A DNA stretch of 64,000 bases, from positions 4,712,001-4,776,000 of the forward strand of contig OX377204.1 in the NCBI GenBank assembly GCA_947396885.1, given 5' to 3'. The notes beneath the pieces were generated by a model, which did no database searches, was not told the DNA's origin, and saw nothing but the letters and a program-made list of their open reading frames with translations. Positions within the stretch are counted from its first letter, which is position 1; each line of letters opens with the position of its first letter. Shown piece after piece: positions 20,527-29,084 of this stretch. Both the position numbers and the translations under genes were made by a program. Origin of the DNA: Heligmosomoides polygyrus polygyrus (lineage: Eukaryota; Nematoda; Chromadorea; Rhabditida; Heligmosomidae).

Positions 20527-20700
20527 CTCGTGTGCGGCGCTTCGCCGAGGAATCGCCACAGAAGGCAGGAGTCGCCGGTTCCCGTGTAGTGATCGGACGG
20601 CCGGATGGCGCCCGACACCACCGCTCCGAACACATGCTCACGAGTGTCGCGCACGATCAGCAGCACCGGCGACAAATCCTCGTCGAACTCGATCATCTTT
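20527..20700 (-). CDS. lmd-3: TLDc gene exon (central TLDc strands)
   Basis: Acceptor GTGCTTCAG precedes 20700 and donor ACGAG|GTTGGT follows 20527. One base completes Arg, then KMIEFDEDLSPVLLIVRDTR, EHVFGAVVSGAIRPSDHYTG, TGDSCLLWRFLGEAPHT and two bases of the next Arg are read. These are the conserved TLDc strands SPVLL(I)V.D....VFGA..S..I..SDHYYGTG...LW.F. An apparently continuous frame past the donor (to 20343) runs into the MITE and is not coding. Base composition is GC-rich compared with the repeats around it. Confidence 0.93.
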
Positions 20701-20817
20701 CTGAAGCACAGCGGGAATAAGGCTGATCAAGATTCTATGAACATGAATTTAAGAAATTCAAACAAATTTGTGAAATTTCCCCACTTCTACTAGTGTAGCG
20801 TACTTCTACTAGGGCGC

Positions 20818-20955
20818 TCGTAGCGCAATCGGAGGAAATGCTGCCTGTGGCGGGTACCCGTTATCAGGTTCCTGGTTCAGATTTCCCGCCCAGGCCAACC
20901 AAGCCTTCCATTTCTCCGGGTATCCGGGTATGAAGTGGTACCTACCGGACGTGCC
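20818..20955 (+). repeat. tRNA-headed SINE, family S2, 3' truncated
   Basis: GGGCGCTCGTAGCGCAATCGG (box A region) is followed by GGTTCCTGGTTCAGATTTCCC (box B region) and GCCCAGGCCAACCAAGCC, then the GTACCTACCGGACGTGCC segment. It joins a fragment resembling MITE family F3 (ATTGCCGGTCGATATCTATT, about 20965-21030). Confidence 0.7.
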
Positions 20956-21285
20956 TGGGAATGATAAGGCATTGCCGGTCGATATCTATTCCAACTATGG
21001 TACCGCGCGCGCAGAGACGCAACTATAAACATGGGCTAACGGTGTTTTAGGATTTCTGTGGCTTGAACCCTGTCTGGGATACCTACTGCTCAGGTCTCCT
21101 GCGACAGCTTATCTAGATAGAGCGTTGCTGAGCCTGAGACGATCACCAGGGAAGATATGAGTACTACACCTTTTCAAATATTGGATTGATCGAAAAGTCT
21201 TACAACACTAGCACAACAATATTACAATACAATGCAATATAATACAATATACAACAGTCCACGATATATTCCCCATCCAAGTCAA

Positions 21286-21352
21286 AGGCCTCGTTTATAC
21301 TTCCGACGCCGAGCGACGCGACGCCACGTATAGTGGACAAATTGATCGATCG
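21286..21352. mobile_element. Half of a TWA-group MITE (F2)
   Basis: AGGCCTCGTTTATACTTCCG is followed by CGACGCCGAGCGACGCGACG and the central GATCGATCGCG, then abrupt fusion to mariner sequence. The second arm is missing. Confidence 0.7.
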
Positions 21353-22420
21353 CGATCCTGCTCCATCCTGCAGCCTCTCAATTCCTTTCCGCCAGAATTC
21401 CGAGGGCTGTGAGGAAAAGAATTCAGAAACCTCCATTTCCAGTTGACGTCAATCATCGAACTCTCTACCTCGAAAATGCTGTTTCAGAGCTCTGAACGGG
21501 TGGTAGTCAGAAGGAGCGAGGTCTGGAGAGTACGGTGGATGGGGCAGAACTTCCCAGCCTAATTCCTGGATTTTCTCACGACTCACTTTTGCGACATGAG
21601 GACGCGCGTTCTCGAGCAGCAGGTGGACATTTTCTCGTTCTGGATGTTTTTGGCGCCTGGCGTCGGCCTAGCTCTGAAGCTGGGTAGCGTAGACAGATGC
21701 TGCGACTGTGGTCTCACTGTCCAGCAACTCCCAGTAAAACATGCCTTCTGAGTCCCGCCAGCAACACAGAAGAACCTCCCTTTCGTGGTGTCCACGTTTC
21801 GGTTGTCTTGGAGCCGGTTCTCCGCGTGAGAGTCATTGGCTCTTGCGGGTGTGGTTGGCATAAAGAACCCAGTTTTCATCACCAGTAACAATGTACTTCA
21901 GAAAGTCCTTTCTGGGCCGGCGAAGAAGCAGCGACTCAGCAACACTGATTCGGCATGCATTGTCAGATTTCCGCAGCTGTACCCAAGACGACAAAACCTT
22001 GCGGTACTCAAGGATCTCCAGCTGCCTCTCGACGGTGCTTTACGTAGCGAGTGGTTGAATTTGGCTTCACCTTGAAGGCTTCGCGCAAGCTGTCTTCTTC
22101 CACAAAATAGGGGCGTCCGGAACGAGGTCGACCATCGAGAGAGATATCTCCAACCTTGAAGCGCCGATACCAACGGGCCACGGTGGAATAGTGAATGACA
22201 TCCTCCTCGAATGCAGATGTCGGAGGTTGCAGTCCTTGCGGAATTGCCTTGCAGAAATTCGTAGTAGACGATAGGTCGTAGGATGCTGCTGCTTATCGTT
22301 GACATTGTTGCTGTATTCGTACTCGACGAGGCCTTGTATAGTATGCTTGAGGAAGCTTCGAGAACGCACTGTGACGTCACCATACAAGATCAGTACTGTA
22401 AGAGCTTTAACAAACTGAAC
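21352..22420 (-). pseudogene. Mariner transposase remnant
   Basis: Frameshifted DD34D-type transposase on the minus strand. The C-terminal MEVSEFFSSQPSEFWRKGIE with RLQDG is at 21352-21436. The catalytic segment includes LLLENARPHVAK-like codons near 21600 and PHPPYSPDLAPSDYH-like codons near 21525, spread over frames. Farther upstream (21583-21891) are remnants of an EPVPKTTETWTPRRE-type segment. The first-Asp and N-terminal regions reach about 22380. Several frame changes and internal stops make it inactive. The 3' end abuts the half-MITE at 21286. Confidence 0.65.
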
Positions 22421-22847
22421 AGGCGGTAGCGTAAGGTGTTGCAAGACTTTTCGATCAACCCAATAGTATTGAATTGTTCTCAGTTGTATAGATTCCGACG
22501 ATAAGGTCGTTCCCGGAGGAATTAAGAAGTGCACTATGTGTGAGGGAAGAATTCGTTCCTTGCTCTGTACTCGAAGCCCATCGTAATTTGCAATTTAAAT
22601 GGCAGTTGCCGAAAGTGCAATGCGGTAGCCGCTTCGTAGTACGAGAGATTAAGTGCAGTCTATGGCATGATATGGCTCGCCAAGCGGTTAATTCTCATTT
22701 CCTGTCGAGTGGTGCACTATTTCTGTCGGTTTTTTGCTCCACCGCGAGGGCCCTGGAGCCAGTGGAAATTACGTTATGTGCTCTGGCTTTTTTTTTCCGC
22801 GCTAGAACGATTTCCGATAAGAGCCAAACATAAGGTCAAGCGGCACA

Positions 22848-23044
22848 TGTCGCAAAGGTGAGCAGCATTAGTAGGTGAGAGGGCGCCAGCCAATAATAAC
22901 CAAGCAGAACACAATCTAAACACATGTCAGCTGATTAGGGTACTGACTGTACACTCCCTCTCTGAATGGCAGGCCCATTCAATGCAGTCTGATTGGATGC
23001 AGCGTTCCCATATCCCAATGCTGCCCGTCTTCGCGACATGTACC
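22848..23044. mobile_element. Palindromic MITE with CATGTCGCGA ends
   Basis: ACATGTCGCAAAGGTGAGCAG and CTGCCCGTCTTCGCGACATGT form inverted ends. Copies are at 60109-60312 and, decayed, about 9126. Confidence 0.75.
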
Positions 23045-23815
23045 TATATTGGACACTTCTCAAATCAAATCTCAATTCTCAGCTCTTCCAAGCGAGCTTT
23101 ACGAACTTTGAACTTAAAGCGAGCTCTTTCAAATCGAAATGACCTTCAGACAGGTTAAATAAAAGACTCAATAAGGTAGATTTCTTTGAAACTTTTTAGT
23201 TTATCGGCCCCAAAAAGTGTAATAATTTTATAAAATTAACATTTTTCTTAAAGTACAGCAAAGAAGCATTAATATAGCCCATTAAAAAATCAGATTGCGC
23301 CATGCACTTAAAAAGTTCGCCACAACTTTTATTTCATTGGTAGTGCCAATGCTGCTTACATGAACCTTCAAAGTGAGGATCGGTGTGTCCTTTACAGTTG
23401 TTTCTGCTGTATCGTTAACAGGCGTCGAATAAAAATCAATCGAATAAAAACCGCGACGCCTTTCACGACGGCATGGCGCAATCTCTTTTTTTGGCGCTAA
23501 AGAACGGCCACCTTCCTACCCTTCAAAACAAGCTCTCCATAACTATTTTTCTTAAAAAAATAAAAAATTTTATCGAACAACGTGTTCAATTATTAGGCAG
23601 ATGAATTAAAACTTCAAAGAAAGTTACACTAAAATTTTCCTTGAACAAATAGTTACTCTTAGTTCTCTGATTTTATGGCTCTAGTTTGATGTAGAAGAAG
23701 CCCATTTTAATTTGAAAGAGTTCGCCTTGATGTCAAAAGTCTTAGGCTTTGCCTGCTTAGAATAGTGTCGAATTTGACTTGAAAATTGTCCAATGCGGCG
23801 TGAAAATGGAATAAA
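23045..23815. repeat. AT-rich palindromic element (TTTTCA-tract family)
   Basis: The ends are TTGGACACTTCTCAAATCAAA and, inverted, TTTGACTTGAAAATTGTCCAA. It includes the shared inner segment GTGTAATAATTTTATAAAAT also present at 56400. Confidence 0.6.
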
Positions 23816-23839
23816 TGTTTATTCGGCCATTGATGGCCA

Positions 23840-23990
23840 TCGATGCGCAAGTCCGATACCAATTCAATTCACCGACCCCGAAGAGATGGAAGGCTAGGTT
23901 GGCCGAAGCAGAAAATCCGAACCAAGAATCTTGAATTGAAGTGCACGCCAAAGCCGGCGCCTCCTCCTACTGTGTTACCACGCGCCCTAC
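23840..23990 (-). repeat. tRNA-headed SINE, family S2 fragment
   Basis: The plus strand reads ACCAATTCAATTCACCGACC, then AGGCTAGGTTGGCCGAAGCA and the head complement TGTGTTACCACGCGCCCT. It is an inverted and diverged copy, 60 bp downstream of the TLDc exon at 24053. Confidence 0.65.
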
Positions 23991-24052
23991 GTATACTACT
24001 TTCACCTTTTGTTAAAGAACTCGAACTAGTAGAAAACAGTCGCAAAACCAAC

Positions 24053-24147
24053 CTATACAGCGTGGTCAGTGAAAATCCGTGCTTTTCCGAGTTATAGATG
24101 CTCACCCATGGGTAGCCTTCAGCTCGAGGAGGAAGAATCTCCATAAT
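24053..24147 (-). CDS. lmd-3: TLDc gene exon (start of the TLDc domain)
   Basis: Acceptor CGAATTCCAG precedes 24147 and donor TATAG|GTTGGT follows 24053. The exon begins in phase 0 and reads IMEILPPRAEGYPWVSIYNS, EKHGFSLTTLY plus two bases of Arg. LPPR..GYPW..(V/I)Y....HG.SL.TLYR is the diagnostic beginning of the OXR1/NCOA7-type TLDc domain. Joining 39654 upstream gives RQIMEILPPR without a break. Frame beyond the donor is not conserved. The exon is small (95 bp) and isolated by about 15.5 kb of repeat-filled intron upstream and 3.3 kb downstream. Confidence 0.92.
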
Positions 24148-24451
24148 CTGGAATTCGAGGAAAATAATACACATCGAAATCCTTCTAGAGTACAAAACTT
24201 CGCCCAAAGACAATACCAGAATCACAGCTAGCGCTTCGAAATGCGTTAAGATTTTACATTAAAAAATCGCTTAAATTGCTGCGATAGGTGGATTGCGCAA
24301 AGGAAAGTACAACTCGCTATCCGACTGGGACACTGTACAGTACATTGACGAACTTCTCGTCTAGAATGAAGGAAGACGAGCGTTCCACCCCTCGTCCCCC
24401 TGGCTCGCCTACCCCCAACCCTCTGGGCTTACCCGAGAGTCCAGTGGCTGC

Positions 24452-24994
24452 CTTAGGGGTCGTTTAGTGTGCGCGCGACGCGCGAAGCGATGCCATGGCC
24501 GAATTGATCAATCGCGTTGCTCGATCAATTTGGGCACCACATATGCATTGCGTCGCGCGTCGCGCGCACACTAAACGACCCCGTAGGCCCGTTTATACTT
24601 CCGACGCCGAACGACGATGTGGCATGTATAGTGACCAAATTGATCGCTGATGTCGCTCGATCAATGTAGCCACAACACGTGGCGTCGCGTTGCTCGGCGT
24701 CGAAGTATAAACGGACCCTTAGCCCTAGTTTATGGTTGCGCCGCTGCGCGGCGCGGCACCACGGTCAGAATGATATCGACTGGACGGCGCGAAAAATCGA
24801 TATTTATGGCAATCGTGGTGCCCGCCGCGTAGCGGCGCAAGAATTAACCAGGCCTTGAGGCCCGTTTATACTTCGACGCCAAGCGACGCGACACCACTTA
24901 ATGTGGTCACATTGATCGAGCGACGCGATCGACCAATTTGTCAGTATACATGTCATCGGGTCGCTCGCCATCGGAAGAATAAACGGGGCCTTAC
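24452..24994. mobile_element. Cluster of four TWA-group MITEs in tandem
   Basis: The order is: variant with GTTTAGTGTGCGCGCGACG arms (24452-24584), F2 (24585-24722), F3 with TTAGCCCTAGTTTATGG (24719-24857) and F2 again (24858-24994). Each is a near-complete hairpin and neighbours abut at TTA or TAG. Such tight tandem insertion suggests strong target preference for the TTA-containing MITE ends. Confidence 0.8.
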
Positions 24995-25446
24995 GAAATA
25001 GTAGAGACGCAGACACTTGCAACGCCTCTGTTAAAGGGCGGGGAGGGGGAACAGCTCCACTCCGTCAGAAGGGAGTGCCCCCCCCCCTTTAACCCGCATA
25101 GCGTCATCAGCTACACATTGCACTATCCTTGGAGATTCTTCTCTTAAACGCCTCCTTTGAAATCCTCCTCTGAGATTCCCATCCAACACCTCGCCTGCTT
25201 TACGACGCGTTATCGGGACTTGGCGCGGTTTGCCGGCTGCACATCCGGCCGTTCCGAGTAGCTTCCTCATCGACGACACTCTTACCGCGTCTGCCCAGCT
25301 AAGCTGAATGCCCTGTCGGATTTCATGTGTTTTTATAGACTCATTTTAATGTGCAGTTATTCTGAGACATCACGTCATCGTATAAAACAAGAAGCTGGTT
25401 GCCAATAGTCACGAAGGTCTCCAACCCTGGCAGCAATAAAGAAGGC
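24995..25446. other. Spacer, no gene supported
   Basis: It contains C-rich runs near 25080. A minus open frame (25031-25279) shows no domain. Confidence 0.3.
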
Positions 25447-25633
25447 GGGTCTATCCTAATCGGAGGGGAGCATACCGTGATTTGCGGGTCGATCCACTCC
25501 CTTGAGTTTTTACGGGAGCTTCAACTGCTATTCCATGATGCGAGGGCTTTTATTTTAATTCAGGGAGTGTCGCAATGGGAAATGGGACGACGTAAGGGAT
25601 TTTATGAGTGTCCCCTCCCAACTAGGATAGACC
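25447..25633. mobile_element. Palindromic MITE with GGTCTATCCTA ends (small type)
   Basis: GGTCTATCCTAATCGGAGGG and CCCTCCCAACTAGGATAGACC are inverted ends. The arms continue inward (GGGAGCTTCAACTGCTATTCC region). Confidence 0.75.
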
Positions 25634-26071
25634 CAAAACGGCCATAGAGCGGTTCCTGGAGAACACGATAGGACATAAATTTTAAAAATTCCCGAAAAAT
25701 TACATTTGCTTTCGTAGCGGTTGTAAAGAGGCGAAGTTGTGTACACTCCTCACCATGTTGGATCCTGATTATAACATGTCAGGCAGCGGTCAGCACGCGG
25801 CATGCGGCTTTATCCGCCCGCCTGACCATGTCAGATCCTGGTTATAACATGTCATGCGACGGTCACCACGCGGCATGCCTCCATTGCGTCGCTCTTTGCT
25901 CGCCGCGTCGGTTTAAAACCGCGGCGATTTAACTTTTTTTCTTTGTTCGCTCGTTTTTTCCTTTCTTTTAGGCTCTATCGTGTCCAGGAGTCGCTCGGTG
26001 AGTCTCAAGTCGATTTGTTACATACTTTTTAGATAAGTGGCCCTCCCCCCCCCCCCGACTAGGATAGATCC
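25634..26071. mobile_element. Palindrome-ended MITE, GGATCTATCC family (F8), left end replaced
   Basis: This is the internal and right part of the family also seen at 27733, 35964, 38510 and 49739. It has two units of CCATGTTGGATCC..TATAACATGTCA and ends in CTCGGTGAGTCTCAAGTCG and ACTAGGATAGATCC. Its left terminus is missing and the small MITE at 25447 is joined there. Confidence 0.75.
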
Positions 26072-26294
26072 AGAAAGTTATCGTTGGATCGCTTAATTTA
26101 TCGACATCAAAAAGCAAAGCTCAGCTGCATCAGGGGCTTTCCCCCTGATTTCTATCGCTAAATATGCACGTAGGTGTGCCTTTTTGGTGTTCATCTGCTC
26201 GGCTTGCGGGTTCAAGTATAAAAAGAGGAGCCAGCCCTTAGATTACTTCACAAAATCCAGGGAATTTGCCTGAAAACCTTTAAAATAAAGCAAC

Positions 26295-26560
26295 TGGGCA
26301 CGCAAACATACACAGGGTAAAGGATAAAGGAACTCAATCCCTTTCTGGGATGCGCCCCATGCATTCTAGATCTACAGGATGTCGTGGAGGCGAATTGAAT
26401 GCGTATTTGGCCATACAATGACTTGCGGTGGGCAGCCGATGAACAGGTCAGAGCTTTATCCTTCAAGCCTGGTACCAATTCACCGACCCTGAAGGGATGA
26501 GGGCTTGGTTGGCCTAGGCGGGAAATCCGAACCAGGAACCTGGATCGGGACGCGCGCCAA
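26295..26560 (-). repeat. tRNA-headed SINE, family S2
   Basis: The reverse complement carries the box A/B head, GCCTAGGCCAACCAAGCCC, the GGTACCAGGCTTGAAGGATA segment and the tail near ACTCAATCCCTTT. It is interrupted in its head by the mariner-type element beginning at 26571. Confidence 0.75.
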
Positions 26561-26570
26561 CAGGGTGCGG

Positions 26571-27490
26571 CGCGTAAATCCGGTCAAATTTGGATTCAAA
26601 TTTTCCGCCATACCGTAACACCGCCAAAGCATTTTGCGTCCTTAAAAGTCAGAAGCCTCTAGTAAACAGTCATAGCCTCAGAACGGCCTCGATTTCGCAT
26701 ACAAGTGCGGAGTACACCTGAAGACCCGCCGCGATTATCAAAAGTATTCGCGCTGGGTGTTCGTCAACTGAAACAATTCGATTCTTCGGGCGCCCCAGAT
26801 CAACCGTTTACGCTCCTGAGGAGTGTGAGGAAGGTTCCGCAAGACCGACGATGGAAACCCACTTGCGGGAACGCGGTCAAGAACTGCGGCATTCGTGAAA
26901 CAGGCTCAGTCGCTAATTCTGGAGGACAAACTCTCTCTAAAGAAGTTTATCTGCGAGCCTTGCAGACTGTAGTGAAACCGTGGATGGTGACTGTAGCCTC
27001 ACAAAGGCCATATGTCTTCCAGCACGACGGGGCGTCGGCTCACACAAGCCATTTAGTCCACACCTGGCCGTCCTACAACTTGTACATGCTTTGGTCAAAG
27101 GAGACCTGGCCCCCGAACAGCCCTGACTTGAATCTCCTGGACTATTATGTTCGGAGCGCAGTCGAAAGCGTCGCTAATAACACGAGGCACTCCTATGTCG
27201 CATCTCTTCGTGCTGTTATCGAAGGCGCATTCACAAAGCAAAGTTTGTTGGTTTAATTACCCACGTTTGAGGTTTTCAGGGTGTATATGGGAGCTAGACT
27301 AAGACTTGACAAATCTGGAGAGCGCTCTTTTGAGGAGAGCGTGCGAGCGCTTAAGGCCAAGGCTGATCCCGCAATTCCCGAACACAACGACTCTCCTCGA
27401 GCACCTAACAAACACCTACCTACTCGGCTACGCACGTGACATGCCTCAGCCCACTAACAACACCTGCCATAAATTTGGGTACTTAAACAG
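26571..27490 (+). pseudogene. Mariner/Tc1-type transposase, internally deleted copy
   Basis: It begins CAGGGTGCGGCGCGTAAATC, followed by an open frame 26705-27256 (183 residues). The frame includes DPPRLSKVFALGVRQLKQFD, then YVFQHDGASAHTSHLVHTW (second catalytic Asp), FWSKE-like MLWSKETWPPNSPDLNLLDY (third Asp) and RHSYVASLRAVIEGAF. The order is that of an IS630/Tc1/mariner transposase. The first-Asp region and much of the middle are missing (SGGQTLSKEVYLRALQ joins directly), so the copy is an internally deleted, non-autonomous derivative. The right end is not clearly defined. Confidence 0.75.
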
Positions 27491-27732
27491 CTGACTGAAG
27501 CTAGTGGCTGTCAGCACGCATTATACAGAACATGCACGACTCGTGCCACACTGGATTCCCTGTCCGGATTGGGCCAATTCCGACGACGTTGCGTGGGCTG
27601 CTTTTCACGGAAACCTTTGTTAAACGCTACGGTTGGCAATGGTGAAAACCCTTCCCTTGGAATGCGCCGTGTTCCTTGCTGCAGGTGATATCCTGGTGGC
27701 AATTAGGGTTCAAAAATAACCTAACAGTGACC

Positions 27733-28211
27733 GGATCTATCCTAGTCCGTGGGGGAGGGGCCACATAACTGAAAAGTATGCAATAAATCGACTTGAGACA
27801 TACCGAGCGGCCCCTGCAGAACAAAATGGGACCTAAACTAGAAAAATTCACGAAAAAAAAAATTTTCGTCGCAATTGTAAGCAGGCAAAGTTATGTGCCC
27901 TCCTCACCATGTTAGACCCTGGTTATAACATGTCAGGTGGCGGTCAGCAAGCGGCACGCGCCTTCCTCACCATGTTAGATCCTGGTTATAACATGTCAGA
28001 CGGTGGTCAACACGCGGCAAGCCTCCACTGCGTTGCTCTTTGCTTGCCCGCCAAGACGGTTGTAAAACCGCGGCGATTTTATTTTTTGTTTGTCTGTTCG
28101 CTTTTTGCTTCGTTTAGGTCCTATCTTCGTCTGCAGGAGCCGCTCGGTAAGTCTCAAGTCGACTTATTACATACCTATCAGTTATGTGCCCCTCCGGACT
28201 AGGATAGACCC
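27733..28211. mobile_element. F8 MITE with two internal 70-bp units
   Basis: The ends are GGATCTATCCTAGTCCGTGG and CCGGACTAGGATAGACCCC. Two repeats of CTCACCATGTTAGA(C/T)CC with TATAACATGTCAG lie at 27902 and 27967. Subterminal GTCTCAAGTCGACTTATTAC is inverted relative to the AATAAATCGACTTGAGAC arm. Confidence 0.85.
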
Positions 28212-28249
28212 CAATTAGCTTTTAAGACCATCTGATGCTCGGATCGTAT

Positions 28250-28378
28250 GCATCGATAGGAATAAAGGGTAGAGATGGACCGTAATCGATCCCTTTTTGG
28301 GATGCGCCATGCATTCTGCTTCTACGGAATGTCGTGGAGGGAGATCGAATGCGAATTAGGCCAATAACATGACCCTCA
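28250..28378 (-). repeat. S2 SINE tail fragment
   Basis: ATCCCTTTTTGGGATGCGCC, then TTCTGCTTCTACGGAATGTC and GAGGGAGATCGAATGCG match the 3' half of S2. The head is replaced by the MITE beginning at 28379. Confidence 0.65.
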
Positions 28379-28569
28379 GGGGCCAAATTCATCAAATATA
28401 CCGCCGGTATCATCTCACCGCGGATTCACCATACCGGCCTACGTAGTAACAGATTCACAAGGCTCAACCCCAAATATACCAAACCACATGTTGATGAATC
28501 GCGGTATCAGTAGGTTTGGCGGCGCTTTTCACCGCTGCCAGCCGGTAAGCGGTTGATGAATCTGGCCCC
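28379..28569. mobile_element. Palindromic MITE, CWG group (F4 variant)
   Basis: GGGGCCAAATTCATCAAAT and GCGGTTGATGAATCTGGCCCC are the ends, with CAG on both sides. The interior differs from other F4 copies (TATACCGCCGGTATC). Confidence 0.75.
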
Positions 28570-28985
28570 AGGTTTCGTTCTTTGCCCTTTTTCCACCAAA
28601 AGACGAAAAGATACGGCAGGTACTGTAGAATGACTGGCGCACTTCAGAAAGGGCATAAACAACGTCATCGTCCTTTACTTTTCTGTCACTATTTCGGTGT
28701 ACGGTGGATGCTTTGAGATTCTTGCGTACGCAGAAGCTGCAGTTTATTGCTTTGACCTTTTCAAAGACTTCCACGGCACATTAACGTCAAGCGCCAGTGG
28801 TTCAATGAGCCAAAACGAGTGGCTCATTGAGGGAAATGGTTCCGAGTTCGTGCGCACTGAACCAGCACTTCCACTTCTTCGGGGTTTTGGCCATAGACTT
28901 GCTTGGCACTATAAAACTTATTCATGGAGTGTTCAATGAAACGATGGTTCAGCTGGGTCACACATACATAGCTCTATGGGCAACC
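28570..28985. other. Spacer before the RTE insertion, nothing recognised
   Basis: No frame with recognisable similarity. The last 17 bases plus two (28986-29002) form the target duplication of the RTE element. Confidence 0.35.
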
Positions 28986-29002
28986 ATATGGGCCTTCGAT
29001 TC

Positions 29003-29080
29003 GTAGAGCCGAGTTAGCCTAGTGGTTAGTAGTGTAGTTTCATGCACAAACGGTCACAGGTTCGACTCCCGGCTCGGGCA
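29003..29080 (+). promoter_or_regulatory. tRNA-like 5' end of the RTE element (candidate Pol III boxes)
   Basis: The element begins GTAGAGCCGAGTTAGCC. TTAGCCTAGTGGTTAGTAG resembles box A and CACAGGTTCGACTCCCGG resembles box B (GGTTCGANTCC). CCGAG and CTCGG can pair as part of an acceptor-like stem. The T-stem is imperfect. It may be an internal promoter borrowed from a tRNA-derived SINE, or template-switch debris fixed at the 5' end. Confidence 0.55.
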
Positions 29081-29084
29081 CGCC

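Noticed and set aside
29022..29084. GTG start extending the RTE protein by 21 residues
   Set aside because: It lies inside the tRNA-like 5' end. The ATG at 29085 is the first normal start in frame.
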